A stretch of 60,879 nt of DNA from an uncultured Clostridia bacterium (GCA_947595585.1 CANQET010000012.1:1-60879), one strand, 5' to 3'; shown: positions 50,984-60,793, counted from the stretch's first letter. Made by a program: numbers and translations. Notes: generated by a model not told the origin, from the letters alone.

Positions 50984-51714
50984 TGTCTCCACCTCCTGAA
51001 AATGCCCGAGATCCCCCGCTTCTCTTCGCGCGGAAGCATGCTCTCGGCGAGGGCACGGAAGGCACGGGAACGCTCGGCGACGTTGTCCAAAAAGAGTTTA
51101 TCTTCCTCGGGGACCACCGCGACGACGGGCAGGCGTAGCGTATGGGCGATCTCCTCACGGCTCAGGATCTCCCCTTTTCGCATGAGGTCCCTCTTCACGA
51201 GGTTGACGACGAGCCCCGTCGCAGTGAGTTTGTAGCTCTGAAGGATGGCGGCGACGCGGTCGGCATCCCGCATGGCCGAGATGTGGGGCGTGGTGACGAT
51301 AAGCGCCTCTTCCGCACACGATACGGCACGGTGGAAGCCCTCTTCGATCCCGGCGGGGGAATCGATCAGAATGAAATCGAACTGCGGCGCAAAGGAATCG
51401 ATGACGAGGCGCACGGCCTGCGGGGAGATATAGCGCTCTGCGATACGGTTGGAGGCGAGCGTGTAGAGCGTGGGATAGCGCGGGTGCTTTACGAGCGTCT
51501 GCCGCGCACGGCAGCGCCCCTCCACGGCGTCGAGCACATCGTAGGTCGCAAGGGACTCCACGCCGAGCACGACGTCGACGTTGTTGAGCCCGAAGTCGAG
51601 ATCGCACACGGCGACGCGGAAGCCCCGCCGCGCGAGCTGAACAGCGAGGTTACAACATACCGTCGTCTTGCCGACCCCGCCCTTGCCCGACGTTACCACG
51701 ATCTTCCTTGTCAT
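50980..51714 (-). CDS. minD: Septum site-determining ATPase MinD
   Basis: The predicted protein has 244 residues. Deviant Walker A SGKGGVGKTT at 9-18, DLDFGLNNVDVVLG, and IDSPAGIEEGF identify MinD. The C-terminal GIFRRWRQ end can form the short amphipathic membrane helix. It places the division septum by binding the membrane as an ATP dimer. The start at 51714 follows GCGGAGG. minE is translationally coupled behind it. Confidence 0.95.
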   Translation of the reverse strand: MTRKIVVTSGKGGVGKTTVCCNLAVQLARRGFRVAVCDLDFGLNNVDVVLGVESLATYDVLDAVEGRCRARQTLVKHPRYPTLYTLASNRIAERYISPQAVRLVIDSFAPQFDFILIDSPAGIEEGFHRAVSCAEEALIVTTPHISAMRDADRVAAILQSYKLTATGLVVNLVKRDLMRKGEILSREEIAHTLRLPVVAVVPEEDKLFLDNVAERSRAFRALAESMLPREEKRGISGIFRRWRQ

Positions 51715-51825
51715 GTCATCCTCCGCGCGCGCATTTGTATAGATCATACCTGAATTTTGCTGAAGATGCGGGGGAACGTATGTCGAAATTCCGCGATTTT
51801 TTGGGAATTGCACGAGGGCGTACAT

Positions 51826-51852
51826 AAAAAAAGAAGACCGAGCGATTCGGTC
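51826..51852 (-). terminator. Terminator of the ABC transporter unit
   Basis: GACCGA (51836-51841) and TCGGTC (51847-51852) pair and are followed on the minus strand by TTCTTTTTTT. Confidence 0.8.
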
Positions 51853-51859
51853 CTCTTTC

Positions 51860-51931
51860 TTACTTTTTGAGAAGTTTGCGGAGGTAGGCTTCGTACTCCG
51901 CATCGGTCAGCTTTTTGATCTTCTTTTTCAT
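51860..51931 (-). CDS. Possible 23-residue microprotein
   Basis: A short reading frame (MKKKIKKLTDAEYEAYLRKL, then LKK) follows the ABC transporter by 50 bp. It has a good ribosome site (GAGGGGAG, 6 bp before ATG) and ends just before the terminator. The basic amphipathic helix TDAEYEAYLRKLL resembles the end of SHOCT-type oligomerisation segments. It could be a small membrane-associated partner of the transporter or simply chance. No function is assigned. Confidence 0.45.
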   Translation of the reverse strand: MKKKIKKLTDAEYEAYLRKLLKK

Positions 51932-51981
51932 GCCGCACTCCCCTCTTGGTTTTTCCAAAGTATGGGCAAGGCGGGGAAAAC

Positions 51982-54900
51982 TTATTCGGTGCGGAGCGCG
52001 ATCACGGGATCTTTGCGTGCCGCGGCCTGTGCGGGGATGAGCCCCGAGATGAGGGTGAGGGCGACGCTTACGCACACCATGATGAAGGCGGTGAGCGGCG
52101 GAAGCGATGCGATGCCAGCGATCCCCGAGAGCGAGAAGATGATCGCGCTGATGATCCCCGAGATGATGTAGGTGACGGCGATGCCGATGAGCCCCGCCGC
52201 AAGGCCGATGATGAAGGTCTCCGCGTTGAAGAGGTTGCGGATATCCATCTTGCGGGCGCCGAGACTTCGGAGCACGCCGATCTCTTTGACGCGTTCGACG
52301 ACCGAGACGTAGGTGATGATGCCGATCATGACCGAGCTTACGACGAGCGAGATCGCCGTGAACGCCACGAGGACGTAGGTGATGACGTTGAGCATCGTCT
52401 GTACCATGCCCATGAGCAGGCCCACGCGGTCGGTATAGGTGATCTTATCTTCCTCGGCCCGCCCCGGCGATTCGTTCCATGCGTCGAGGTAGTCGAGGAT
52501 ATCCTCTTTGGCGTCGAAATCCGAGGCGTAGATGAGGATATCGTTGGGGGCGGAATTCCCGCCGAGCACGCGCGCGACGGCTTCGGGCGTCATCGTAATG
52601 TAGGTGATCCCCGAGAGCGCAGCACCCTGACTTTCCACGAGGGCCGTGATCTCGCTGTACTCTGCGAGCACCGAGCCGAGCGCCAATGCGACGTCGGACC
52701 GCGCTACCTTGCCCTCTTCGTCGGCATCGAGCGCCGCGCATTTTGCGGAGATCGCATCGAGCAAGGCCCCCGCCTTTGCCGTATCGCCGCCGAAGAGCAT
52801 CGAAAGCTGGCTCGAAAAACTATCCCTGTGCGAAGCAAAATATGTAAGGATCCCCTCTTTTGTCTCGGGGATGGGCTCGGAGAAGAGCTGTTCTGCCAGC
52901 ACGAGGAAGGCATTCCCGAGGATGTTCTCCTTATTCGAAGAGAGATCGAACGCCGTATAATAGCTGTTGAGATGTTGCGCGGGAGAGCGGTACATCTTCA
53001 TGCCGCCCACCGAAAAGCCGAGTTCGGCATCTTCGCCCGTCATCCATTTTACGAGTTCGGAGTTTCGAGCGTTGTACTTCACATAGGAATCGATCGCGGC
53101 CTCGGTGAGGTTGAGCCCCTCCTGCAGGCAGCCGTAAGTAAAGTTGCTCTTGAGGCGAAGGATGCCCGAGATATGGAAGGATATGCCCTGCTCCGGGGTC
53201 GCTTCGAGATCGTTGCGCACGCCGCGGTATTCATAGGGGTACTCCGTCGTCCCGGTCTTTCCCGTCTTCGCATAGAGCTCATCGGCGTAGTAGAGCACAT
53301 AATTTTGGGCGAAGATGTCGTCGAAGGAGAGAAGGTCGACGTCGCCCACTCCCTCGGACGGCGTTTCCGCGAGCGTGACGGCGGTAGCCGTGGGGCCGTC
53401 CTCCGTAAGGCCGGCGTTGAAGAGATCGAGGAAGCGCTCTTCCGTCAAAAAGCCGAGCTGCACGAGGGTGAGGTCGATGATGGCATTGTTTTCGCCGACG
53501 ACGAGCACGGCTTCGTCCTCGTGTTCGGGGAAGGTCCCCGCGATCAAGTCGTATTGCGAGCGCACGTAATTTCCGTAGTCCTCCGCTTGGAAATCCGCGG
53601 TGCCGGGCATCTTATTGAGGACGTTGGTGAAGAAATCCACGAAGCGGAGGAGGCTCGTATACTGCGGGGCCTCGTTGATGAGCTCCTGAATGAGGAATTC
53701 CTTGAGGGATGTGACCGAATTATAGCGCACGGTCTCGGTTTTTCCCGTACTGCCGCCCCCCACCGTCATCGACGTGAAGAGCGCATCGGCGAGGCTGAAA
53801 CCGTAGCCGTATTGCACGGCGCTGAACCATTCGGGATGCGCATCCTTGCCTTGGTCGATGTAGCTGATGTATTCCTTGCTGATGTTGTTCTGCACGGCGA
53901 CGCCCTGCGCAAGCCCCGTCAGGAAGGAATTGATGTAGACTTTATCTTTGATCTGTTCGGCCGTCGGGACTGCATGCCCGTTGTTGATGCCGTCCATGAC
54001 GGACATGACGTCGAGGGCGCTTTCGGAGATCTCGAGAGGATAATAGGAGAGCATATCCTCTTCGGTATGGCGGATGTAGGTGCCGAAGCCGCTCGAGAGC
54101 GCGAGCACGAGGCAGACGCTGATGATACCGATGCTCCCCGCGACGGAGGTGATGATCGTTCGCCCCTTCTTGGTGAGAAGGTTCTTCGCGGAAAGCGCAA
54201 GTGAGGTGAGAAAACTCATCTTGGCACGGGGCTTCTTTTCCCGCTTTCCCCTCTTCTCCGCGGGGGCATCGTCGAGGACAAGTTCTTTTTCCGTCCCTTC
54301 CCATACCCGCATGCTCGAATATGCTGGGAAGAGCAGACCGAGCGCAGCGGCACACACGACGAGCAGGACGACGCCCGCCCACCACAGGGAGGGAACGAGT
54401 GCAAAGATACAAATTGCGGCAGTCACCGCGAGTGCGGAGAGCAGTATGGTGACGACCAAATACACGATACGGGCGCAGCGGACGGCGGCGGAAGACTTCC
54501 CCGCCACCCTGCGTTGCTTGGGCATAGAGTCTTGTTCGCTTTCTGTTTCGATAACCGCTGCAGGCTCCCCTTGTTCTTCTTCGTGGTAGGGATCGGAGTC
54601 GTCCTCGACCTGCCCGTCTTTGAGGCGGACGATGCGGGAGGCATACTGCGTGGCGAGCTCGGGGTTGTGCGTCACCATGATGACGAGCCGCTCCCCCGCG
54701 ATCTCACGGATGAGGTCCATGATCTGCACGCTCGTCTTGCTGTCGAGGGCGCCCGTGGGTTCATCGGCGAGCAGAATATCGGGATTGTTGACGAGGGCAC
54801 GGGCGATCGCGACGCGCTGCATCTGCCCGCCCGAGAGCTGATTGGGCTTCTTGTTGAGCTCCTCGCCCAATCCCACGCGCTCGAGCGCCTCTTGTGCACG

Positions 54901-55260
54901 CCTTTTGCGCTCCTCTTTCCCGACGCCCGCGATCGTAAGCGCGAGCTCGACGTTGGCAAGCACCGTCTGATGAGGGATGAGATTATAGGTCTGGAAGATG
55001 AACCCGATGCGGTGGTTGCGGTAGACGTCCCAATCGCGGTCCTTGAAGTCCTTGGTGGACTTGCCCTGGATGACGAGGTCGCCCGCGGTATAGTGATCGA
55101 GGCCGCCGATGATGTTGAGCAGCGTCGTCTTGCCGCAGCCGCTCTGCCCGAGGATGCACACGAATTCGTTTTTGCGGAACTCGAGCGAGACGCCGCGCAG
55201 CGCATGCACGACCCCCGAAGCGACTTTATAGTCCTTGGTGATGTTTGTTAATTTCAGCAT
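51982..55260 (-). CDS. ABC transporter, ATPase fused to FtsX/MacB-type permease
   Basis: The predicted protein has 1092 residues. Residues 1-225 are a complete ATPase: Walker [14 protein letters not shown]-loop, signature LSGGQMQR, Walker [14 protein letters not shown]. Two helices follow, then a permease with one helix before and three after a very large extracellular part (about residues 380-930). The end ([33 protein letters not shown]) is the FtsX signature. Such single-chain MacB-like pumps often handle peptides or antibiotics. The upstream MarR gene is its likely regulator. Substrate unknown. Confidence 0.92.
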   Translation of the reverse strand: MLKLTNITKDYKVASGVVHALRGVSLEFRKNEFVCILGQSGCGKTTLLNIIGGLDHYTAGDLVIQGKSTKDFKDRDWDVYRNHRIGFIFQTYNLIPHQTVLANVELALTIAGVGKEERKRRAQEALERVGLGEELNKKPNQLSGGQMQRVAIARALVNNPDILLADEPTGALDSKTSVQIMDLIREIAGERLVIMVTHNPELATQYASRIVRLKDGQVEDDSDPYHEEEQGEPAAVIETESEQDSMPKQRRVAGKSSAAVRCARIVYLVVTILLSALAVTAAICIFALVPSLWWAGVVLLVVCAAALGLLFPAYSSMRVWEGTEKELVLDDAPAEKRGKREKKPRAKMSFLTSLALSAKNLLTKKGRTIITSVAGSIGIISVCLVLALSSGFGTYIRHTEEDMLSYYPLEISESALDVMSVMDGINNGHAVPTAEQIKDKVYINSFLTGLAQGVAVQNNISKEYISYIDQGKDAHPEWFSAVQYGYGFSLADALFTSMTVGGGSTGKTETVRYNSVTSLKEFLIQELINEAPQYTSLLRFVDFFTNVLNKMPGTADFQAEDYGNYVRSQYDLIAGTFPEHEDEAVLVVGENNAIIDLTLVQLGFLTEERFLDLFNAGLTEDGPTATAVTLAETPSEGVGDVDLLSFDDIFAQNYVLYYADELYAKTGKTGTTEYPYEYRGVRNDLEATPEQGISFHISGILRLKSNFTYGCLQEGLNLTEAAIDSYVKYNARNSELVKWMTGEDAELGFSVGGMKMYRSPAQHLNSYYTAFDLSSNKENILGNAFLVLAEQLFSEPIPETKEGILTYFASHRDSFSSQLSMLFGGDTAKAGALLDAISAKCAALDADEEGKVARSDVALALGSVLAEYSEITALVESQGAALSGITYITMTPEAVARVLGGNSAPNDILIYASDFDAKEDILDYLDAWNESPGRAEEDKITYTDRVGLLMGMVQTMLNVITYVLVAFTAISLVVSSVMIGIITYVSVVERVKEIGVLRSLGARKMDIRNLFNAETFIIGLAAGLIGIAVTYIISGIISAIIFSLSGIAGIASLPPLTAFIMVCVSVALTLISGLIPAQAAARKDPVIALRTE

Positions 55261-55312
55261 GATTGCTCCTTCCCTCTCTCATAGCGCCGCAATTACGGCA
55301 CAAATACGCACA

Positions 55313-55768
55313 TTATTTTTCCGAACGGCGCTTCTCGCGGACACGCCCCAAGGTCGCGAAAAAGCGCTCATAGAGCGAGATGAACTTATCCATATTCTTT
55401 TCGCCGATCTCTTCGACGACTTGCTCCATGATGGCATTGGCCTCGCTGCACTGCTCTTCGAAGATGGCACGGCTGTGAGCGGAGAGGCGCACGTAGGCGA
55501 TCTTGCGGTCGTTGGGCGCATCCACGCGCTGCACGATGTCCTCTTTCTCGAGCTTGGTGACGATCTGGGAGACGGCCGAGCGGGTGATGCCGAGCCGCCG
55601 CGCAAGCTCCGAGGAGATGACGTCTTTCCCATGTTCCCCTTCGATGACGATCTCGCGGATGAGGCGAAATTCGGTGCGGGAAAGCTTCGCAGCCTCGGGG
55701 AACAGGTCGATGTTCTCCATGTCTTTCATGGTCTGGAACAGTTTTACAAGATATTTGTTGGTTTCCAT
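55313..55768 (-). CDS. MarR-family transcriptional regulator
   Basis: The predicted protein has 151 residues. Winged-helix core SRTEFRLIREIVIEG, DVISSELARRLGITRSAVSQIVTKLEKEDIVQRV, followed by the wing DAPNDRKIAYVRLS and C-terminal dimer helix. It probably represses its own promoter and the ABC transporter 52 bp downstream until a ligand binds. GGAGG precedes the start. Confidence 0.92.
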   Translation of the reverse strand: METNKYLVKLFQTMKDMENIDLFPEAAKLSRTEFRLIREIVIEGEHGKDVISSELARRLGITRSAVSQIVTKLEKEDIVQRVDAPNDRKIAYVRLSAHSRAIFEEQCSEANAIMEQVVEEIGEKNMDKFISLYERFFATLGRVREKRRSEK

Positions 55769-55807
55769 ATTTGTACACTCCTCCTAACTTTCGTTATACA
55801 ATACTCT

Positions 55808-55836
55808 ATTATATTCACGCACGCGCGAATTGTCAA
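55808..55836 (-). promoter_or_regulatory. MarR-ABC promoter with palindrome in spacer
   Basis: A perfect TTGACA (55831-55836) and perfect TATAAT (55808-55813) are 17 bp apart. The spacer is an imperfect palindrome (TTCGCGCGTGCGTGAA), a plausible MarR operator. Confidence 0.75.
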
Positions 55837-55892
55837 GAAAATAACATATCTTCGGCGAGAAATTCACCGCCTCTTCACAATTATTTATTTAT

Positions 55893-55921
55893 AAAACCGC
55901 CGCAGCCAAGCGCTGCGGCGG
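55893..55921 (-). terminator. Terminator of the trxB-to-membrane-protein unit
   Basis: CCGCCGCAGC (55897-55906) pairs with GCTGCGGCGG (55912-55921), followed on the minus strand by TTTTAT. Confidence 0.8.
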
Positions 55922-55944
55922 AAGAAAGACCACAAAATACCCGT

Positions 55945-56577
55945 TTAATTTGCGGGGGTACCCCCCTTTTTCTTTGCGACGAGGCCCTTGATCCACGGTA
56001 CGGCGCAATAGCAAAGTCCGCCCGCGAGGGCAATGGCGATATCCGTGATCGTATCCGTAAGCGGCGGGATGCCCTGCGCGATCGCGCTCTCGATGCCCTG
56101 CATGTCGCTGTGCAGAAAGAGATCGGCGACGTATTCGTAGATCTCCCAAAACGTCGCAAGGGCGATCGTGACGAGGAGGAACACGACGAAGTGGCGGATC
56201 TTGGGCTTTGCGCCTTCGAAGCGGATGTAGAGGTAGTAGAGCACGCCGCAGCCGATGAAACCGAAGTAGCCGTGGACGAAGAGATCCCACCACCAAAGCA
56301 GTTTATAGACCCCCATCGCGGTGCCGATATCCACGGCGAGCACGAGGTGGAGGCAGATCGCGAGGATGAAGGGAAGCGGAAATCCGAGGCGCAACAGGCG
56401 GTTGAAAAAGACGACTCCGAACGGCACGAGGGAGATCGCCGCAACGGCGAGATAGGCGCTCGTCTTGTGCGTCTCGAAGGCCGTCGCATACAGGATCTCC
56501 GTAAGGATCCCGATAAGAAGCGTTGCGATCGCGGGCAGATAATCGAGGAGCGCCGCCTTGATTTTATCACGTTCCAT
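55945..56577 (-). CDS. Predicted membrane protein (DUF2238-like)
   Basis: The predicted protein has 210 residues with six hydrophobic helices. Polar residues placed in or next to helices (WWWDLFVHGYFGFIGCG, TFWEIYEYVADLF, DTITDIAIALAGG) match the pattern of DUF2238/YjdF-type proteins: D..H, then E..E, then D...D. Function unknown. AAAGGAGG precedes the start. It closes the five-gene unit that begins at the thioredoxin-reductase-like gene. Confidence 0.7.
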   Translation of the reverse strand: MERDKIKAALLDYLPAIATLLIGILTEILYATAFETHKTSAYLAVAAISLVPFGVVFFNRLLRLGFPLPFILAICLHLVLAVDIGTAMGVYKLLWWWDLFVHGYFGFIGCGVLYYLYIRFEGAKPKIRHFVVFLLVTIALATFWEIYEYVADLFLHSDMQGIESAIAQGIPPLTDTITDIAIALAGGLCYCAVPWIKGLVAKKKGGTPAN

Positions 56578-56610
56578 ACTGCCTCCTTTCCCGCAAAACG
56601 GCGGGGGATG

Positions 56611-57738
56611 TCATCGTTTATCGCCCTCTTTGGGCTTCTCGCCGAAGTAGAAATAGAGCCCGCAGCGGATGTTCGCATTGTATAAGATCCTGCGGCGGGT
56701 CGCTCTTCCGAAGATGCGTTCAAACTCGGGGTAGGCGGTGATCACATAGGCGCTCCACGCGGGCAACGCATGGAAGGCGCGGGAGAACTTCTTGTAGAGC
56801 GAAGAGAGCTCGCGCTTCTCCCCGAGGCGTTCTCCATAGGGCGGATTTGCGGCGAGGACGCCGTATTTCTCCACGGAAGTAAAGTCCCCTGCATCGGCAA
56901 GCGAAAAGCGGATGTCGCCCGCAACGCCCGCACGCATAGCATGTTCTTTTGCGACGGAGATCGCACGGGGCGAGATATCTCCCGCAAAGATGGGTGCAAG
57001 TTCGCCGCGGAAGACTTCTTCCTTTGCAGCCTCCCGCTCCCGCGCGAGGACGGGCGGGGCGCACTTCCAAGCCGTAAAATCAAACGTACGCATGGCACCC
57101 GGTGCAATGTTTCTTGCATACAGCGCCGCTTCGATCGCGAGCGTGCCGCTGCCGCAGAAGGGATCGCAGAAGACGCGTTCTCTTCCGTAGAAGGAATCCT
57201 CTACGATCGCCGCGGCCGTAGTCTCCCGCAGAGGCGCATCGTAGGTGAGGACGCGATACCCCCGCTTGTGGAGGCCGTCGCCGCTCGTATCGAGGGTGAC
57301 CGTCGCCACATCCCCGAAGATAGAGACGCCCACGATCGCGCGTTCCCCCTTTTCATCGAACTGCGGCGCACCGTGCTCCTTGAGGCGGGTGAGGATGGCC
57401 TTCTTTACGACGCCGCCCGCCGCTTTGATCGCCATAAGGCGGCTTTGGAAGCTCTTCCCGTCGATGAGGATACGGGCATGCGGGGTGAGAAATTCTTCCC
57501 ACGGGAGGGCGCGGACGCCTGCAAACAGGTCGTCGAAGGTCGGCGCGGGGAACTCCCCCATGCCGAGGAGGACGCGCTCGCCCGCACGCAGACGAAGATT
57601 GAGGCGGGCAACGTCTTCCCAGCCCCCTTCGAGCGCGATGCGGCCGCGAATGGCCGGGGCCTCCCCGTAACCGAGGCGGGAAAGTTCGCGCTTGACGGAC
57701 GCCTCGATGCCCGTAGCTACGGGGATGTACAGCCGCAT
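56611..57738 (-). CDS. THUMP-domain class I RNA methyltransferase (RlmL-N type)
   Basis: The predicted protein has 375 residues. An N-terminal THUMP region (LYIPVATGIEASVKRELSRLG) is followed by a Rossmann methyltransferase with CDPFCGSGTLAIEAAL and the catalytic NPPYGERLGE. It resembles YpsC, the 23S rRNA G2445 N2-methyltransferase part of RlmL. The ATG is 2 bp from the stop of the CBS-domain gene. Confidence 0.92.
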   Translation of the reverse strand: MRLYIPVATGIEASVKRELSRLGYGEAPAIRGRIALEGGWEDVARLNLRLRAGERVLLGMGEFPAPTFDDLFAGVRALPWEEFLTPHARILIDGKSFQSRLMAIKAAGGVVKKAILTRLKEHGAPQFDEKGERAIVGVSIFGDVATVTLDTSGDGLHKRGYRVLTYDAPLRETTAAAIVEDSFYGRERVFCDPFCGSGTLAIEAALYARNIAPGAMRTFDFTAWKCAPPVLAREREAAKEEVFRGELAPIFAGDISPRAISVAKEHAMRAGVAGDIRFSLADAGDFTSVEKYGVLAANPPYGERLGEKRELSSLYKKFSRAFHALPAWSAYVITAYPEFERIFGRATRRRILYNANIRCGLYFYFGEKPKEGDKR

Positions 57739-57739
57739 G

Positions 57740-58801
57740 TCACTCCTCCGTTTCGTCTACCGTCTCCGGTTCGACGGGCTCGGGGATGTAGGGCTGAAGA
57801 GGAGCGGTGACGGGCGTGAGATCGTATTTATCGTCGATGTCGCCGAGGAGCTCCTCGATCATGTCTTCGCGGGTGATGAGGCCGAGCGCGTTGCCCTCGG
57901 AGCCCACGATCACCATGTGTTCGCGCATGGACTGCATGCGCTTCATGAGGTCGGAGACCTTTTCATCGGTCTGGGTATAGGAGACGGGGCGCAGCAGGTT
58001 TTCGAAGTCGCGCCGCCCCGCGAGCAGGTTTTCATAGAAGTCGGCACGGTAGAGAATACCGATGATGTTCTGCTTGGTCCCCTTGTAGATGGGAAGGCGG
58101 GAGAAGTTGGTCTCGCGGAAGATCTTGAAAACGGTATGCGAGCCGTCGCGCACTTCGGCGAGGACGACGCGGTCGAGCGGGATCATGCAGGAGCCGACGT
58201 GCAACTCGTCGTAGCGGAGGGTCTTGTTGATGAGATCGTGCTCGGTATCGTTGAGCACGCCCTCCTCCTTGACGTCGGAGACGAGCATCTTGAATTCGGC
58301 TTCTGTGATCTTTTTCTTCTTTTTATTGAGCCCGAAGATGAGGAAGATGAGCTTCTTCCACCATCCGAAGAGGATACTGAGCGGCAGAAAGAGCAGGTAG
58401 AAGACGTAGAGCGGGTATGCCATGCAGCAGGCAAAGCTCTCGGGGGCCTCCTTTGCGAGCGTCTTGGGCGTGATCTCCCCGAAAATGAGAATGGCGACCG
58501 TGAGCGCGATCGTCGAGACGGTCGGACCGAGGTCCTCCCCGATGAATTTCGTGAAGAGCAACGTTGCGATCGTCGCCGCCGCGATATTGACGATATTATT
58601 GCCGATGAGCAGTGTCGTGAGAACTTTGTTGTAGTCCTCGCTCATCTTCAGCGCAAGCCGAGCAGTCGGCTTTTTGATCGCGTAGCGGCGCATACGCACC
58701 GTGGAAAAGCTCGTGTATGCCGTCTCCGTAGCCGAAAAACAGCCCGAGAGAAAGACAAGCACGATGAGGGCGACGAGTAGCCATATGTCGCTGCCGTCCA
58801 T
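57740..58801 (-). CDS. CNNM/CBS-domain membrane protein (HlyC/CorC family)
   Basis: The predicted protein has 353 residues. The CNNM transmembrane domain (FLSGCFSATETAYTSFSTVR, GNNIVNIAAATIATLLF, FGEITPKTLAKE) is followed by a CBS pair (SCMIPLDRVVL... and VIVGSEGNALGLITREDMIEELLGDI). The usual C-terminal CorC domain is missing, as in many short members. Homologues handle Mg2+/Co2+ efflux or related transport. The ribosome site is some distance from the ATG. Confidence 0.92.
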   Translation of the reverse strand: MDGSDIWLLVALIVLVFLSGCFSATETAYTSFSTVRMRRYAIKKPTARLALKMSEDYNKVLTTLLIGNNIVNIAAATIATLLFTKFIGEDLGPTVSTIALTVAILIFGEITPKTLAKEAPESFACCMAYPLYVFYLLFLPLSILFGWWKKLIFLIFGLNKKKKKITEAEFKMLVSDVKEEGVLNDTEHDLINKTLRYDELHVGSCMIPLDRVVLAEVRDGSHTVFKIFRETNFSRLPIYKGTKQNIIGILYRADFYENLLAGRRDFENLLRPVSYTQTDEKVSDLMKRMQSMREHMVIVGSEGNALGLITREDMIEELLGDIDDKYDLTPVTAPLQPYIPEPVEPETVDETEE

Positions 58802-58840
58802 ATCTGTTTACAAACCTCCGTGCGGCAGTTGCCGCAAATT

Positions 58841-59749
58841 TTATTTTCCGCCGTCCGATGAGACGCCGTATACAAGTTTCAAAAAGGCCTCGGCGCCGTA
58901 GTTCCACACCGAGAAATCGTGTCTACGCCCGGGAAGACTCTCCGTGATGAAGGCCCCAAGCGCTTCCCCCGCGCTCTCCTTAAGCCCCTCGAGTAGGGTG
59001 AGATAGTAGGGATAGGAGAGATCGTCATCTTCGCCGCAGACGGCGTAAAGAAGGCGCAATGGAAAACCGCTTTCGGCGATCCGAAGGCCGAGCATGGTGC
59101 CGCATTCCGTCGTAGGGCCGCAAGAAAAACTTCCGATCGAGGAGAAGAGATCAAGACAGCGGGTACCGAGGTTGAGCGCCTGCATCGCCCCCATGGAAAG
59201 GCCGGCGAGCGCCCTCTGCGTGCGGCAAGCGCGGAGCGAAAATTCACGCTCGGCTGCGGGGATGAGGTCGCGGCGCAGCTCGCGGTCGAAGCGGTAAAAT
59301 CCGCGTACGCTGTCCGTCATGGCGACGACGCCGTTTCGGATATCATAGGAGCGATCGGCAAACTGCGGGCAGGTACGGCCGTTCGGGAAGATGACGACGA
59401 CCTCTTCGATCTCGCCCGATGCGATGAGGCGATCGAGAATATCGATACAGGCCCCCCGTCCATTTTCCTTCCGATCCACCCATTCGCCCTCATCGCCGCC
59501 GATGCCGTGCAGAAGATAGAGCGCGGGATAGCGCTTTGCGGGCGTGTAGCCCGCGGGAAGATAGACAAAGGCGTGTTTTTGCGGGGCGCCCTCGATGGAA
59601 GAGGCGTTATAGTAGAGATCGACAAGGCTTCCTTTCTTGGGAGACGATGCGGCCAACAATTCGGGGGAAGAAGACGAAAATGCACATATGGGGTCGGTTT
59701 TTTGCAAATTCCCCTCTGTTTTCGGCGTTGATTTGGGACTTGTCGTCAT
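58841..59749 (-). CDS. Esterase D/feruloyl-esterase-like hydrolase
   Basis: The predicted protein has 302 residues. An N-terminal stretch of about 40 polar residues is not part of the fold. The hydrolase shows VYLPAGYTPAKRYPALYLLHGIGGDEGEW, Ser185 in ALAGLSMGAMQAL, and a late His in GRRHDFSVW, the putative D/YieL esterase set. Family members cleave feruloyl or acetyl groups from xylan or act on siderophores. No signal peptide is clear. The start follows GAGGAAGCC and lies 10 bp after the trxB-like gene. Confidence 0.88.
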   Translation of the reverse strand: MTTSPKSTPKTEGNLQKTDPICAFSSSSPELLAASSPKKGSLVDLYYNASSIEGAPQKHAFVYLPAGYTPAKRYPALYLLHGIGGDEGEWVDRKENGRGACIDILDRLIASGEIEEVVVIFPNGRTCPQFADRSYDIRNGVVAMTDSVRGFYRFDRELRRDLIPAAEREFSLRACRTQRALAGLSMGAMQALNLGTRCLDLFSSIGSFSCGPTTECGTMLGLRIAESGFPLRLLYAVCGEDDDLSYPYYLTLLEGLKESAGEALGAFITESLPGRRHDFSVWNYGAEAFLKLVYGVSSDGGK

Positions 59750-59759
59750 GGCTTCCTCC

Positions 59760-60614
59760 TCATACGGGGCGGCCTGCGCGCAAGAAATCTCTCGCGCTGT
59801 GCGCCGCAACGCAACCCTCGCCCGCCGCTTTCGCATATTGATAGGGGCGGCCCGTGACGTCGCCTGCCGCGAACAATCCCGAAAGATTGGTCGCCATCGT
59901 GCGATCGACGAGAACGCGGTCGCCCTCTACGGCAAGACCGCCGCAGAGCGCCTTGGGCGGCGTGCCGTCTCGGCAGAAAAAGACGCCGTCGACCGGGATC
60001 TCCCCTTCCGAAGTGAGAAGCCCCTCGACGCGCTGCTCGCCCAAAACAGCCATGGGCGCAGCACTGAGCACAGTGATATTTTCTTCCGAAAATTCGAGCT
60101 TTTCGGGGCAGTAGCAGAAGACGGTCTCGGCGAACTTCGCGAGATGCTCGGCTTCCTCCGCATACTTGGCGCCCGAGAGCACGGCAGCGACCCGTTTCCC
60201 GCGGTAGAGCGCCCCGTCGCACACGGCGCAGTAACTCACGCCCCGCCCGAGGAGCTCCCGCTCCCCCTTGAGGACGCCCGCAATCTCTACCCCCGTTGCG
60301 AGGATGACCGTTTGCGCTTCGAAGATCTGCTTCCCCGCGGTGACCGTGTAATACCCGCCCGCCGAATAGATACCATCGACCCTCGCCGGGGTAAAAAGAA
60401 TGCCCTCGGCGTCTTGTTGACGCACGAGCGCGCGGACGAACTCTTCCCCGCTCCCCGTCTGCGACGGGAAATTCTTCACTTTGGCGGCAAGGGAAAGCTT
60501 TCCGAAGGGCGTAGTGCCCAGCCAAAGGACGTCGAGCAGAAGATTTTTGGCCGTGAGCGCGGCGGTGTAACCTGCGATCCCCCCACCCACGACGGCGATA
60601 TCATAGCGTTTCAT
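59760..60614 (-). CDS. Thioredoxin-reductase-like flavoprotein with degenerate NAD(P)H site
   Basis: The predicted protein has 284 residues. FAD motifs are intact: VVGGGIAGYTAAL at the start, VILATGV, and the C-terminal GLFAAGDVTGRPYQYAKAAGEG. The redox pair is CAVC (Cys129, Cys132). The second Rossmann motif, normally GGGDSAxEEA, reads VLSGAKYAEEAEHL, and the HRR-type NADPH-phosphate motif is not seen. Clostridial ferredoxin-dependent and other pyridine-nucleotide-independent reductases look like this. It probably reduces a thioredoxin-like partner from ferredoxin or another donor, which is inference. It heads a five-gene unit. Confidence 0.85.
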   Translation of the reverse strand: MKRYDIAVVGGGIAGYTAALTAKNLLLDVLWLGTTPFGKLSLAAKVKNFPSQTGSGEEFVRALVRQQDAEGILFTPARVDGIYSAGGYYTVTAGKQIFEAQTVILATGVEIAGVLKGERELLGRGVSYCAVCDGALYRGKRVAAVLSGAKYAEEAEHLAKFAETVFCYCPEKLEFSEENITVLSAAPMAVLGEQRVEGLLTSEGEIPVDGVFFCRDGTPPKALCGGLAVEGDRVLVDRTMATNLSGLFAAGDVTGRPYQYAKAAGEGCVAAHSARDFLRAGRPV

Positions 60615-60661
60615 GAAAGTATTTTGCGCAGTCGGCAGAATTTCCGCCGCTGTTCTATTCT

Positions 60662-60690
60662 ATTATAGACGATTTTTGTGTATTCGTCAA
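60662..60690 (-). promoter_or_regulatory. Promoter of the trxB-like operon
   Basis: TTGACG (60685-60690) and a perfect TATAAT (60662-60667) are 17 bp apart. The leader is about 40 nt; no strong ribosome site lies before the ATG at 60614. Confidence 0.8.
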
Positions 60691-60793
60691 TAAAATCCGA
60701 GGGGATTTCCGTGAATTCTCCCCCGATACCGCCCTCTTCTTGCCGTCCTTTCGGGAAGTTTTGAAAAATCTCGGCGAATCCCCATAAAATCGG

